Part shown: positions 8,019 to 16,308 of the stretch, piece after piece
Layout: the number at the start of each line of letters is the position of its first letter
Numbering within the stretch: the first letter of the stretch is position 1
Assembly (NCBI RefSeq): GCF_000512695.2
Contig: NZ_AZRW02000051.1
Coordinates: 1 to 41,097, forward strand
Length of the DNA stretch: 41,097 nucleotides
DNA from: Pseudomonas sp. QTF5
Lineage (GTDB): Bacteria > Pseudomonadota > Gammaproteobacteria > Pseudomonadales > Pseudomonadaceae
Direction: 5' to 3'
The notes under the pieces: generated by a model
What the model saw: the letters and a program-made list of their open reading frames with translations, nothing else
The model's database searches: none
Told to the model about the DNA's origin: nothing
Made by a program: the position numbers and the translations under genes

Positions 8019-9125
8019 ATGCTGCTTTCTCTCGAACCCCGTGGCCAGCAATCACGCCTGATGGTGTGGTGCTCGCCTTTGCTGGCGGCCGTGTTGACGC
8101 TGGGCTGTGGCTCATTGCTGTTTATCGCGCTGGGGCATGACCCGCTGCTGACCTTGCACACGTTGCTGATTGCACCGATCAGCGACATGTATGGCGTCTC
8201 CGAACTGTTGGTCAAAGCGCTGCCGATTCTGCTTTGCGCATTGGGCCTGGCGGTGGCATATCAGGCGCGGATCTGGAATATCGGCGCCGAAGGTCAGTTG
8301 CTGCTCGGCGCCCTCGCGGGCAGTGCATTGGCGGTGAACATCATCGATATGCAAAGTCGCTGGGCGCTGGTGTTGATCCTGCTCACTGGCACCCTGGCCG
8401 GCGCCGCGTGGGGCGGGCTGACGGCATGGTTGCGTACGCGATTCAACGCCAATGAAATCCTCACCAGCATCATGCTCAATTACATCGCCCTGAACTTGCT
8501 GCTGTTCTGCGTCCACGGGCCTTTGAAGGACCCCGCTGGGTTCAACTTTCCAGAGTCGGCGATGTTCGGCGATGCCAGTCGTTTGCCGCTGTTGATGGAG
8601 GACGGTCGGGTGCACGCCGGAGTCTATTTCGCCTTGCTCGCGCTGGTGGCGGTGTGGGTGTTGCTGCAGAAAAGCTTTGTCGGCTTCCAAATCAAAGTGC
8701 TCGGGCTGGACAAGCGTGCCGCCGGTTTCGTCGGCTTTCGCGAGAAGCGGCTGATCTGGCTGGCGCTGTTGATCAGCGGTGGTTTGGCGGGGTTGGCCGG
8801 CGTGTGCGAAGTCACCGGGCCGATCGGTCAATTGGTGCCGCAGGTCTCGCCGGGTTACGGCTATGCGGCGATCACCGTGGCGTTTCTCGGGCGACTGAAT
8901 CCCATCGGCATTCTGTTTTCCAGCTTGTTGATGGCGCTGCTGTACATCGGTGGCGAGAGCGCGCAGATGAGCATGAATCTGCCGCAAGCGATCACTCAAC
9001 TTTTCCAAGGGATGATGCTGTTTTTCCTGCTGGCCAGTGACGTGCTGATTCTCTACCGACCGCGTTTGAACCTGCGCTGGGTACGGCGCACCTCGACCAA
9101 CGCCGTACACGCAGGAGCCTTGTGA
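8019..9125 (+). CDS. ABC transporter permease 1, purine/nucleoside type
   Basis: 368-residue inner-membrane permease of the BPD_transp_2 family (NupP/YufP-like). It has many hydrophobic segments and the family stretch ALGLAVAYQARIWNIGAEGQ (residues about 73-92), which contains the characteristic NIGAEGQ. FNANEILTSIMLNYIALNLL follows in the middle. The frame is open upstream, but ATG 8019 follows ACGGAG and starts 11 bases after the ATPase stop. The next permease overlaps its stop codon by one base. Together they would form the heterodimeric channel. Confidence 0.9.
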   Translation: MLLSLEPRGQQSRLMVWCSPLLAAVLTLGCGSLLFIALGHDPLLTLHTLLIAPISDMYGVSELLVKALPILLCALGLAVAYQARIWNIGAEGQLLLGALAGSALAVNIIDMQSRWALVLILLTGTLAGAAWGGLTAWLRTRFNANEILTSIMLNYIALNLLLFCVHGPLKDPAGFNFPESAMFGDASRLPLLMEDGRVHAGVYFALLALVAVWVLLQKSFVGFQIKVLGLDKRAAGFVGFREKRLIWLALLISGGLAGLAGVCEVTGPIGQLVPQVSPGYGYAAITVAFLGRLNPIGILFSSLLMALLYIGGESAQMSMNLPQAITQLFQGMMLFFLLASDVLILYRPRLNLRWVRRTSTNAVHAGAL

Positions 9126-10051
9126 TGGATATCGATCTGCTGAGCAATATTTTCTACGCCATGGTTCGTTGCGGTACGCCGTTATTGCTGGTGGCACTGG
9201 GCGAGCTGATTTGCGAGAAGAGCGGCGTCCTCAATCTGGGACAGGAAGGCATGATGCTGTTTGGGGCGGTGATCGGTTTCATCGTCGCTCTGAACAGCGG
9301 CAACCTCTGGCTTGGCGTGTTGCTGGCGATGCTCGCCGGGATGCTGTTGTCGTCGCTGTTCGCTTTGGTGGCACTGGTGTTCAACGCCAATCAGGTGGCG
9401 ACCGGGTTGGCGTTGACGATCTTCGGCGTGGGCCTGTCGACCTTTGTCGGCGCTGCATGGGTCGGCAAACCGTTGGCGGGTTTTGAGCCGGTGGCGATTC
9501 CGTTGTTGAGTGAAATCCCGCTGATCGGGCGGATGCTGTTTGCCCAGGACTTGCTGGTGTATCTGTCGTTCGCGCTGTTCACGTTAGTGGCCTGGGTGAT
9601 TCTGAAAAGTCGCGTCGGGTTGATCATTCAGGCGGTCGGTGAAAACCCGGACGCGGCCAGTGCCATGGGCTTGCCGGTGTTGCGCATTCGCACACTGGCA
9701 GTGCTGTTCGGTGGGGCGATGGCGGGGTTGGCCGGGGCTTATCTGTCCCTGGCCTACACGCCGATGTGGGCGGAAAACATGAGCGCCGGTCGAGGCTGGA
9801 TTGCCCTGGCGCTGGTGGTGTTTGCCAGTTGGCGAGTGTGGCGATTGCTGCTCGGTGCGTATCTGTTCGGTCTCGCCAGCATCCTGCATTTGGTGGCGCA
9901 GGGGTTAGGGCTGGCGATTCCGTCGAGCCTGCTGGCGATGCTGCCGTATGTCGCGACTATTGTGGTGTTGGTGCTGCTGTCTCGAGATGCCGTACGCACA
10001 CGGTTGTATGCGCCGGTTTCGTTGGGGCAGCCGTGGCAGGCTGGGCATTAA
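9125..10051 (+). CDS. ABC transporter permease 2, purine/nucleoside type
   Basis: 308-residue polytopic permease of the same family (NupQ/YufQ-like). It shows GELICEKSGVLNLGQEGMML near residues 26-45, matching the NxGxEG family hallmark, and eight or more hydrophobic helices. ATG 9125 shares its A with the stop of permease 1 and has GGAG eight bases before it; GTG 9122 is the alternative. It is the last gene of the transporter operon. A REP pair follows. Confidence 0.9.
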   Translation: MDIDLLSNIFYAMVRCGTPLLLVALGELICEKSGVLNLGQEGMMLFGAVIGFIVALNSGNLWLGVLLAMLAGMLLSSLFALVALVFNANQVATGLALTIFGVGLSTFVGAAWVGKPLAGFEPVAIPLLSEIPLIGRMLFAQDLLVYLSFALFTLVAWVILKSRVGLIIQAVGENPDAASAMGLPVLRIRTLAVLFGGAMAGLAGAYLSLAYTPMWAENMSAGRGWIALALVVFASWRVWRLLLGAYLFGLASILHLVAQGLGLAIPSSLLAMLPYVATIVVLVLLSRDAVRTRLYAPVSLGQPWQAGH

Positions 10052-10070
10052 GCGGTGACCGGGCGGGCTC

Positions 10071-10162
10071 TTCGCGAACAAGCCCGCTCCCACAGTTGAC
10101 CGAGTCGAGCAGGACCTTTGTGATGAACACAAATCTACTGTGTGCGAGCCTGCTCGCGATGG
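10071..10162. repeat. REP pair
   Basis: An inverted copy (TTCGCGAACAAGCCCGCTCC) at 10071-10095 and a forward, diverged copy (GTGCGAGCCTGCTCGCGATG) at 10138-10162. The second copy abuts the truncated end of the gene remnant at 10160-10310. Confidence 0.75.
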
Positions 10163-10310
10163 CTCCCGAACAGGCAACGCTTGAGCCACACCCCAGGCCA
10201 ATTCAAAGAACAGCCGCAAAACTCCACGGCGTCATAAAAGCAGCGGTCACGATCAGGTCGTACCATGCACTGCCACGCACCACTTGACGATATTGCGTTG
10301 AAGTCCACAT
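10160..10310 (-). pseudogene. Remnant of a small membrane-protein gene
   Basis: From ATG 10310, preceded by GGAG, the minus strand encodes YRQVVRGSAWYDLIVTAAF and TPWSFA, then meets a stop at 10203. A one-base shift continues as LFFELAWGVAQALPVREP, up to the REP. This looks like the first half of a conserved small Pseudomonas membrane protein that I recall only by pattern (RGSAxYDLxxTAxxxTPW). It appears frameshifted and cut by the REP. Its former promoter would be the MerR-type element at 10344-10376. Confidence 0.4.
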
Positions 10311-10343
10311 CCGTTTTGCTCCATCAATTCAGGGAGCAACAAG

Positions 10344-10376
10344 GCTAAAGCCTGGAGTATGCTCCAGGGTCAAGCC
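10344..10376 (-). promoter_or_regulatory. MerR-family type promoter/operator
   Basis: The dyad CCTGGAG-N4-CTCCAGG (10351-10368) sits between TTGACC (-35 on the minus strand) and TTTAGC, with a long spacer of about 19 bases. That is the layout of MerR/ZntR-type promoters. It points leftward at the gene remnant. No MerR gene adjoins it; the only MerR protein in the window is CueR, whose own operators have a different sequence. Confidence 0.5.
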
Positions 10377-10416
10377 CTCTCGAGACCGTGATTCTCATCT
10401 ATCAAGGAAGCCATTC

Positions 10417-11103
10417 ATGTCCAAGGCAAAAACCGCACTCATCATCGGTGCCTCCCGAGGCTTGGGCCTCGGTCTGGTGAAAACTCTGCTGGCCGACGGC
10501 TGGCAAGTCACCGCCACCGTGCGCAACCCGCAGAGCGCCGAAGCCTTGCAAGCGTTAGGCAAGGTGCGGATCGAAAAACTCGACATGGACGATCAGCAAG
10601 CGGTCATCGCCCTGAGCCAACAACTCAAGGGTGAAGTGTTCGACCTGTTGTTCGTGAATGCCGGTGTCAAGGGCCCGGAAGTCCAGACGCCGGGCGGCGC
10701 GACCTTGGCCGAGGTGGGTCAGCTGTTCTTCACCAACGCCGTGGCGCCGATCAATCTGGCCCAGCGTTTCGTCGGGCAAATTCGCGATGGCAGCGGCGTG
10801 CTGGCGTTCATGAGTTCGGTGCTGGGCAGCGTGACCATGCCCGACGCGCCAGAGCTGGCGCTGTACAAGGCCAGCAAAGCAGCGCTGAACTCCATGACCA
10901 ATAGCTTCGTCACGCAATTGGGCGAACAGAAACTCACCGTGCTGTCGCTGCATCCGGGCTGGGTGAAGACTGACATGGGTGGTGAAGGCGCGGACATTGA
11001 TGTGGAAACCAGCACGCGCGGGTTGATCGATCAGGTGAATGCGTATGCCGGCAAGGGCGGGCATCATTTTGTGAACTACCGGGGTGAGACCATTCCCTGG
11101 TAA
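10417..11103 (+). CDS. Short-chain dehydrogenase/reductase (SDR)
   Basis: 228-residue classical SDR, probably a soluble NADP(H)-dependent oxidoreductase of unknown substrate. Features are the Rossmann motif GASRGLG (11-17), NAG (81-83), the catalytic Ser at 133/134 in FMSSVLGS, and Tyr150/Lys154 in YKASK. The middle resembles C-factor (CsgA)-like SDRs. ATG 10417 has AAGGAAG upstream. It lies alone between a MerR-type operator and REPs within the purine region. No evidence ties it to purine metabolism. Confidence 0.85.
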   Translation: MSKAKTALIIGASRGLGLGLVKTLLADGWQVTATVRNPQSAEALQALGKVRIEKLDMDDQQAVIALSQQLKGEVFDLLFVNAGVKGPEVQTPGGATLAEVGQLFFTNAVAPINLAQRFVGQIRDGSGVLAFMSSVLGSVTMPDAPELALYKASKAALNSMTNSFVTQLGEQKLTVLSLHPGWVKTDMGGEGADIDVETSTRGLIDQVNAYAGKGGHHFVNYRGETIPW

Positions 11104-11117
11104 CACCACAGATCGAG

Positions 11118-11222
11118 TGTGGGAGCGGCGGTGCGGCGATCCGACTTGCTCGCGAAGGCGGTGTGTCAGGCGACATCCATGTTGAATGTAATATCGCATT
11201 CGCGAGCAAGCCCGCTCCCACA
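11118..11222. repeat. REP pair with internal insert in left arm
   Basis: The right arm is a normal REP. The left arm reads GTGGGAGCG then CGGTGCGGCGATCCGA before CTTGCTCGCGAAGG, so about 15 bases are inserted into the stem. A further degenerate REP (GGGCCGGGCTTGCCCGCGAA) lies at 11243-11264. Confidence 0.85.
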
Positions 11223-11373
11223 GGGGTCTTGCGTTGTCCTGTCGGGCCGGGCTTGCCCGCGAAGCTTTTTTGTTCGAAACTCCGCACCTCGCCCCCGCGG
11301 CGACCCTGGATCAGCAGACAGGGCAACACTGAGCTGGCAACCCTGAACCCAACTTTCAGAGGAGCCGGTCACC

Positions 11374-12732
11374 ATGCCTGCGACCCGTACCTGGTTAAAA
11401 AATCCCCTCGCCATTTTCACGGCCAACACGCTCGATGCCCGTGGCGGTCTGGTGCTGCAAGACGGTTTGATCGTCGAAGTGCTCAGCGCCGGCCAGCAAC
11501 CCTCCGCGCCCTGTGACAACGTTTTCGATGCGCGCGAACACGTGATCCTGCCAGGGCTGATCAACACCCATCACCACTTCTATCAAACCCTGACCCGTGC
11601 CTGGGCGCCGGTGGTTAATCAGCCGTTGTTCCCGTGGTTGAAAACCCTCTATCCGGTCTGGGCTCGCCTCACCCCTGAAAAACTTGCCCTCGCCACCAAA
11701 GTCGCGTTGGCCGAGTTGCTGCTGTCCGGTTGCACCACCGCCGCCGACCACCATTACCTGTTTCCGGAAGGCCTGGAAAACGCGATCGATGTGCAGGTCG
11801 AGAGCGTCCGCGAACTGGGCATGCGCGCCATGCTCACTCGCGGTTCCATGAGCCTTGGCGAAAAAGACGGCGGCCTGCCACCGCAGCAAACCGTCCAGGA
11901 AGGCGAAGTGATCCTCGACGACAGCCAACGTTTGATTGCCGCGTACCACGAGCGCGGCGATGGTGCGCAAATCCAGATCGCCCTGGCACCGTGCTCGCCG
12001 TTTTCGGTGACCCCGCAAATCATGTCCGCCAGCGCCGAACTGGCGAACACCCTCGACGTGCGCCTGCACACGCACCTGGCGGAAACCCTCGATGAGGAAG
12101 ACTTCTGCCTGCAACGCTTCGGCCTGCGTACCGTCGATTATCTGGACAGCGTCGGCTGGCTCGGCCCGCGTACCTGGCTGGCCCACGGCATTCATTTCAA
12201 CCCCGACGAAATCGCCCGCCTCGGCGCGGCCGGCACGGGCATTTGCCATTGCCCGAGTTCGAACATGCGTCTGGCCTCCGGTATTTGCCCGACGCTGGAT
12301 CTGACCGCTGCGGGTGCGCTGCTGGGTCTGGGCGTGGACGGTTCGGCGTCCAACGATGCCTCGAACATGATCCTAGAAACCCGTCAGGCGCTGTACATCC
12401 AGCGGTTGCGTTATGGCGCGGAAAAGATTACGCCGGAGTTGGTACTGGGCTGGGCGACCAAGGGCTCTGCGAGTTTGCTCGGGCGCAGCGATATCGGTGA
12501 ACTGGTGGTGGGCAAGCAGGCGGATCTGGCGCTGTTCAAACTGGATGAACTGCGCTTCTCCGGCAGCCATGATCCGGTGTCGACGCTGCTGCTGTGCGGC
12601 GCGGATCGGGCGGACCGGGTGATGGTCGGCGGAAAGTGGCGCGTGATCGATGGGCAGGTTGAGGGGCTGGATCTGAAAGGGTTGATTGCCGATCATAGCC
12701 AGGCGGCTCGGCATCTTATCGCCGGTGTCTAA
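11374..12732 (+). CDS. 8-oxoguanine deaminase
   Basis: 452-residue amidohydrolase of the TRZ/ATZ-SsnA type. It matches, as remembered, PA0142 of P. aeruginosa, shown to deaminate 8-oxoguanine to uric acid. Metal and catalytic residues are visible: HxH in NTHHHF (His66/His68), HTHLAE (His232, Glu237), His271 in LAHGIHF, and Asp322 in VDGSASND. It is cytoplasmic and acts on oxidised guanine from nucleic acid damage or salvage. ATG 11374 has GAGGAG about nine bases upstream. It follows the SDR after REPs and precedes the binding-protein gene, so it probably has its own promoter. Confidence 0.9.
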   Translation: MPATRTWLKNPLAIFTANTLDARGGLVLQDGLIVEVLSAGQQPSAPCDNVFDAREHVILPGLINTHHHFYQTLTRAWAPVVNQPLFPWLKTLYPVWARLTPEKLALATKVALAELLLSGCTTAADHHYLFPEGLENAIDVQVESVRELGMRAMLTRGSMSLGEKDGGLPPQQTVQEGEVILDDSQRLIAAYHERGDGAQIQIALAPCSPFSVTPQIMSASAELANTLDVRLHTHLAETLDEEDFCLQRFGLRTVDYLDSVGWLGPRTWLAHGIHFNPDEIARLGAAGTGICHCPSSNMRLASGICPTLDLTAAGALLGLGVDGSASNDASNMILETRQALYIQRLRYGAEKITPELVLGWATKGSASLLGRSDIGELVVGKQADLALFKLDELRFSGSHDPVSTLLLCGADRADRVMVGGKWRVIDGQVEGLDLKGLIADHSQAARHLIAGV

Positions 12733-12748
12733 GTCGACGTAGACCTAT

Positions 12749-12838
12749 TGTGGGAGCGAGCCTGCTCGCGATGAGGCCATGTCATTCAACATTGATGTTG
12801 AATGTTAGTCCGCTATCGCGAGCAGGCTCGCTCCCACA
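12749..12838. repeat. REP pair with palindromic loop
   Basis: Inverted REP arms (GTGGGAGCGAGCCTGCTCGC and complement) enclose a perfect inner dyad with arms CATTCAACAT and ATGTTGAATG two bases apart. It follows the 8-oxoguanine deaminase stop and is a likely transcript end. Confidence 0.9.
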
Positions 12839-12850
12839 GTTTTGTGTGAG

Positions 12851-12889
12851 GCGCCCGCACCAGTGGATGGCGTGGACTGGTGAGGGCGC
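12851..12889. promoter_or_regulatory. Hairpin and NtrC-like site upstream of the BMP gene
   Basis: A 14-base stem with one mismatch (GCGCCCGCACCAGT and ACTGGTGAGGGCGC) encloses an 11-base loop. Overlapping its right end, GCACC-GGGAT-GGTTC (12888-12902) fits the NtrC dyad GCACC-N5-GGTGC at nine of ten positions. It lies about 120 bases upstream of a sigma-54-like promoter, a normal enhancer distance. Confidence 0.35.
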
Positions 12890-12923
12890 ACCGGGATGGT
12901 TCTGTGGTGGTCGTCAGGGACTC

Positions 12924-12991
12924 TTCGCGGGCAAGCCTCGCTCCTACGGGATTTGCGCAGGTCATGTGGGAGCGGGCTTGCCCGCGATGGC
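12924..12991. repeat. REP pair
   Basis: An inverted copy (TTCGCGGGCAAGCCTCGCTC) is followed by a forward copy (GTGGGAGCGGGCTTGCCCGC). It lies between the NtrC-like site and the BMP promoter. Confidence 0.8.
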
Positions 12992-13024
12992 CGTTACGCG
13001 ATTTCGATCCATTTGTTGTCCTGT

Positions 13025-13040
13025 TGGTCAGCAATTTGCA
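13025..13040 (+). promoter_or_regulatory. Candidate sigma-54 promoter of the BMP gene
   Basis: TGGTCAGCAATTTGCA has the exact GG-N10-GC spacing and a perfect TTGCA at -12; the -24 half (TGGTCA) is only partly conserved. It is 41 bases before the start codon. Confidence 0.45.
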
Positions 13041-13080
13041 TTGCCCTCCTCCATCTCACAACAAAATGGAGTTCCAGTTC

Positions 13081-14163
13081 ATGCATAAACGTCCGTTGAA
13101 GCAGCTGCTTTGCGCTGTCGTCGCAGCCATCGGTCTGAGCGCCAGCCTGACCGCCAGTGCTGCCGACCCGCTAAAAGTCGGCTTCGTCTATATCGGCCCG
13201 ATCGGAGACCACGGCTGGACGTATCAGCATGAACAGGGACGCAAGGCGCTGGCTGAGAAGTTCGGCGAGCAGATCACCACCAACTATGTGGAGAACGTCG
13301 CCGAAGGTGCCGATGCCGAGCGGGTCATCCGCAACATGGCCAAGGACAAGTACGACCTGATCTTCACCACGTCTTTTGGCTACATGAACCCGACCCTGAA
13401 AGTCGCCAAGCAATTTCCCAAAGTGACCTTCGAACACGCCACCGGCTACAAGCAGGACAAGAACCTCGGTACTTATCTGGCGCGCACTTACGAGGGCCGC
13501 TACGTCGGTGGTTTCCTTGCGGCGAAGATGACCAAGACCAAAAAAGTCGGCTACGTCGCCTCGTTCCCTATTCCGGAAGTGATCCGCGACATCAACGCCA
13601 TTCAACTGGCCCTGAACAAGTACAACCCGGGCACCGAGATCAAAGTGGTGTGGGTCAATTCCTGGTTCGACCCGGGCAAGGAAGCTGACGCCGCCAACGC
13701 GCTGATCGACCAAGGCGTGGACGTGGTGTTCCAGCACACCGACAGCCCGGCACCGATCCAGGCGGCCGAACGTCGTGGCGTGTACGCCGTCGGCTATGCG
13801 TCGGACATGGCGCACTTCGGGCCAAAAGCGGTGCTGACGTCTATCGTCAACGACTGGGGGCCGCATTACATTCAGGCGACTCAGGGCGTGCTCGACCACA
13901 CGTGGAAATCCCAGGATTACTGGGGTGGTCTGAAGGAAGGTACGGTTGAGCTGCCGATCAGCGACCTGGTGCCGCCTGCGGTGAAAACCGAAGCCGAGCA
14001 GATCATTGCCGACATCAAGAGTGGTGCCCTGCATCCGTTCACCGGGCCGATCAAGGATCAGGCCGGCGTGGAGAAAATCCCGGCGGGCGCGACGGCAACC
14101 AATACAGAACTGGCGTCGATGAACTACTACGTCGAAGGCATGAAGGCCGGGATACCGAAGTAA
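13081..14163 (+). CDS. BMP-family substrate-binding protein, purine/nucleoside uptake
   Basis: 360-residue periplasmic binding protein of the BMP/Med (PnrA-like) family. A signal peptide MHKRPLKQLLCAVVAAIGLS with cleavage after ASA is clear. There is no lipobox Cys, so it is soluble, unlike the lipoproteins of Gram-positives. The mature protein begins DPLKVGFVYIGPIGDHGWTY, typical of the family. ATG 13081 is chosen because GGAG sits at the right distance inside the upstream frame; ATG 13066 would lengthen the signal by five residues. It should deliver purines or nucleosides to the ABC permeases at 8019-10051, although it lies 3 kb away. Confidence 0.9.
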   Translation: MHKRPLKQLLCAVVAAIGLSASLTASAADPLKVGFVYIGPIGDHGWTYQHEQGRKALAEKFGEQITTNYVENVAEGADAERVIRNMAKDKYDLIFTTSFGYMNPTLKVAKQFPKVTFEHATGYKQDKNLGTYLARTYEGRYVGGFLAAKMTKTKKVGYVASFPIPEVIRDINAIQLALNKYNPGTEIKVVWVNSWFDPGKEADAANALIDQGVDVVFQHTDSPAPIQAAERRGVYAVGYASDMAHFGPKAVLTSIVNDWGPHYIQATQGVLDHTWKSQDYWGGLKEGTVELPISDLVPPAVKTEAEQIIADIKSGALHPFTGPIKDQAGVEKIPAGATATNTELASMNYYVEGMKAGIPK

Positions 14164-14183
14164 CTTAGTCAGACACGAAACCC

Positions 14184-14273
14184 TGTGGGAGCGGGCTTGC
14201 TCGCGAAAGCGGTGTGTCATGCAACATTGATGTCGACTGGCACACCGCTTTCGCGAGCAAGCCCGCTCCCACA
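14184..14273. repeat. REP pair
   Basis: Inverted arms GTGGGAGCGGGCTTGCTCGC and complement, with GCGAAAGCGGTGTG / CACACCGCTTTCGC extending the stem. It lies between the BMP gene and the oxygenase gene. Confidence 0.9.
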
Positions 14274-14303
14274 ATGGATTTTCAGCGTTCTGAAGGACTG
14301 CGC

Positions 14304-15272
14304 ATGAACCAACTCCCGATCATCGACATCAGCCCGCTCTACAGCGCTGATCAAAACGCCTGGCAATCGGTCGCCACGCAGATCGACCGCGCCTGTCGCG
14401 AATGGGGCTTTTTCTATATCAAGGGCCACCCGATCGCCCCGTCGCGTATCGAGGCCGTGCTCGACCATGCCCAACGTTTCTTCGCCCTGCCCACCGCCGA
14501 AAAACTCAAGATCGACATCACTCAATCCCGTCACCACCGCGGCTATGGCGCCATCGCCACCGAGCAACTCGACCCGAGCAAACCCAGCGATCTGAAAGAA
14601 ACCTTCGACATGGGGCTACACCTACCGGCTGATCATCCCGAGGTTATTGCGGAAAAACCCTTGCGCGGTCCCAACCGTCATCCGTCAATACCCGGTTGGG
14701 AATCGCTGATGGAGCAACACTACGTCGACATGCAAGCGCTCGCCCAAACCCTGCTGCGAGCCATGACCCTGGCGTTGGGCATCGAGCGCGATTTCTTCGA
14801 TAGCCGTTTCAAAGAACCGGTCAGCGTGCTGCGGATGATTCATTACCCGCCGCGCCACACCGCCAGCACCGAAGATCAGCAAGGTGCCGGCGCTCATACC
14901 GATTACGGCTGCATCACCCTGCTCTATCAGGATGCCGCCGGTGGCCTGCAAGTGCGCAACGTGCGGGGCGAATGGATCGATGCGCCGCCGATCGAAGGCA
15001 CGTTCGTGGTCAATCTCGGCGACATGATGGCGCGCTGGAGCAACGACCGTTACCTGTCGACGCCGCACCGGGTGATCAGCCCGCTGGGGGTGGATCGTTA
15101 CTCGATGCCGTTCTTTGCCGAACCGCATCCCGACACCGCCATTGAATGCCTGCCCGGTTGCCAGGACGAACGGCATCCGCCGAAGTATCCGGCCACCACC
15201 TGTGCCGAATTCCTGCTCTCGCGCTTTGCCGATACCTATGCCTATCGACGGGAACAGGACGCCGTGGAATGA
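14304..15272 (+). CDS. 2-oxoglutarate/Fe(II)-dependent oxygenase (isopenicillin N synthase-like)
   Basis: 322-residue non-haem iron dioxygenase of the 2OG-Fe(II)/DIOX_N family, equivalent in position to PA0147. The N-terminal domain has IDISPLY and EWGFFYIKGHPI. The iron ligands are His198 and Asp200 in GAHTDYG and His255 in TPHRVISP; Arg265 and Ser267 in RYS would bind 2-oxoglutarate. The substrate is unknown. Its constant company with purine genes suggests an oxidised purine or xanthine-type substrate, which is inference only. ATG 14304 has AAGGA upstream; the longer frame starts within the REP. Adenine deaminase follows 78 bases later on the same strand. Confidence 0.88.
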   Translation: MNQLPIIDISPLYSADQNAWQSVATQIDRACREWGFFYIKGHPIAPSRIEAVLDHAQRFFALPTAEKLKIDITQSRHHRGYGAIATEQLDPSKPSDLKETFDMGLHLPADHPEVIAEKPLRGPNRHPSIPGWESLMEQHYVDMQALAQTLLRAMTLALGIERDFFDSRFKEPVSVLRMIHYPPRHTASTEDQQGAGAHTDYGCITLLYQDAAGGLQVRNVRGEWIDAPPIEGTFVVNLGDMMARWSNDRYLSTPHRVISPLGVDRYSMPFFAEPHPDTAIECLPGCQDERHPPKYPATTCAEFLLSRFADTYAYRREQDAVE

Positions 15273-15350
15273 ACCGGCTGGTCAGGTTTTGCTCATTGTT
15301 TCTGCGGGCATCTGTAGAATGCCCTCATTGCACCTGATGAGATTTCAAAA

Positions 15351-16304
15351 ATGTACGACTGGCTGAACGCTCTGCCCAAGGCAGAATTGCACTTGCACCT
15401 GGAAGGTTCGCTGGAGCCTGAGCTGCTGTTCGCCCTGGCCGAACGCAACAAGATCGCCCTGCCGTGGAGCGACGTCGAAACCCTGCGCAAGGCTTACGCC
15501 TTCAATAACCTGCAAGAGTTTCTCGACCTGTATTACCAGGGCGCCGATGTGTTGCGCACCTCTCAGGATTTCTACGACCTGACCTGGGCCTACCTGTTGC
15601 GCTGCAAGGCGCAGAACGTGATTCACACCGAACCGTTCTTCGACCCACAAACCCACACCGACCGTGGCATCCCGTTCGAAGTAGTGCTCAACGGCATCGC
15701 CGCTGCACTGAAGGATGGCGAGCAGCAATTGGGCATTACCAGTGGTTTGATCCTCAGTTTCCTGCGCCACTTGAGCGAAGACGAAGCGCAGAAAACCCTC
15801 GACCAGGCGTTGCCGTTCCGCGATGCATTTGTCGCCGTGGGCCTGGACAGTTCGGAGATGGGCCACCCGCCGAGCAAGTTCCAGCGGGTATTCGATCGTG
15901 CGCGCAGCGAAGGCTTCCTGACCGTGGCGCACGCCGGTGAAGAAGGCCCGCCCGAGTACATCTGGGAAGCCCTCGACCTGCTGAAAATCCAGCGTATCGA
16001 CCATGGCGTGCGCGCCATCGAAGACGAGCGCTTGATGCAGCGGATCATCGACGAGCAGATCCCGCTGACCGTGTGCCCGTTGTCGAACACCAAGCTCTGC
16101 GTGTTCGATCACATGTCCCAACACAACATCCTCCACATGCTCGAGCGCGGCGTGAAGGTCACAGTGAACTCCGATGACCCGGCCTACTTCGGCGGGTACG
16201 TCACCGAGAACTTCCACGCGCTGTACACCGATCTGGGCATGACCCAGGATCAGGCCAAGCGCCTGGCGCAGAACAGCCTGGATGCGCGGTTGGTGAAACC
16301 TTAA
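15351..16304 (+). CDS. Adenine deaminase (adenosine deaminase family)
   Basis: 317-residue member of the ADA-type amidohydrolases. The residues seen are HLH (His14, His16), HAGEEG (His194, Glu197), DHG (His218) and NSDDP (Asp275, Asp276). From memory the P. aeruginosa counterpart Pa0148 was shown to prefer adenine over adenosine, converting it to hypoxanthine and ammonia; the short length and LDSSEMG segment fit that subgroup. It releases ammonium nitrogen, consistent with the scavenging role of the island. ATG 15351 has a weak purine-rich ribosome site (GATGAGAT). A strong stem-loop follows the gene. Confidence 0.92.
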   Translation: MYDWLNALPKAELHLHLEGSLEPELLFALAERNKIALPWSDVETLRKAYAFNNLQEFLDLYYQGADVLRTSQDFYDLTWAYLLRCKAQNVIHTEPFFDPQTHTDRGIPFEVVLNGIAAALKDGEQQLGITSGLILSFLRHLSEDEAQKTLDQALPFRDAFVAVGLDSSEMGHPPSKFQRVFDRARSEGFLTVAHAGEEGPPEYIWEALDLLKIQRIDHGVRAIEDERLMQRIIDEQIPLTVCPLSNTKLCVFDHMSQHNILHMLERGVKVTVNSDDPAYFGGYVTENFHALYTDLGMTQDQAKRLAQNSLDARLVKP

Positions 16305-16308
16305 AATC

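Noticed and set aside
8112..9197. 361-codon open frame opposite permease 1
   Set aside because: Gln/Arg/His-rich shadow composition and no start signal; the sense strand is a standard permease.
10142..10287. Short plus-strand frame before the SDR gene
   Set aside because: It begins in a REP and has no ribosome site; the minus strand there reads as a decayed membrane-protein gene.
12851..12889. The GC hairpin as a purine riboswitch
   Set aside because: No conserved purine aptamer core or three-way junction can be drawn; nearby motifs fit NtrC/sigma-54 control better.
12880..13080. Upstream extension of the BMP protein
   Set aside because: It translates through REP sequence; the signal peptide and GGAG define ATG 13081.
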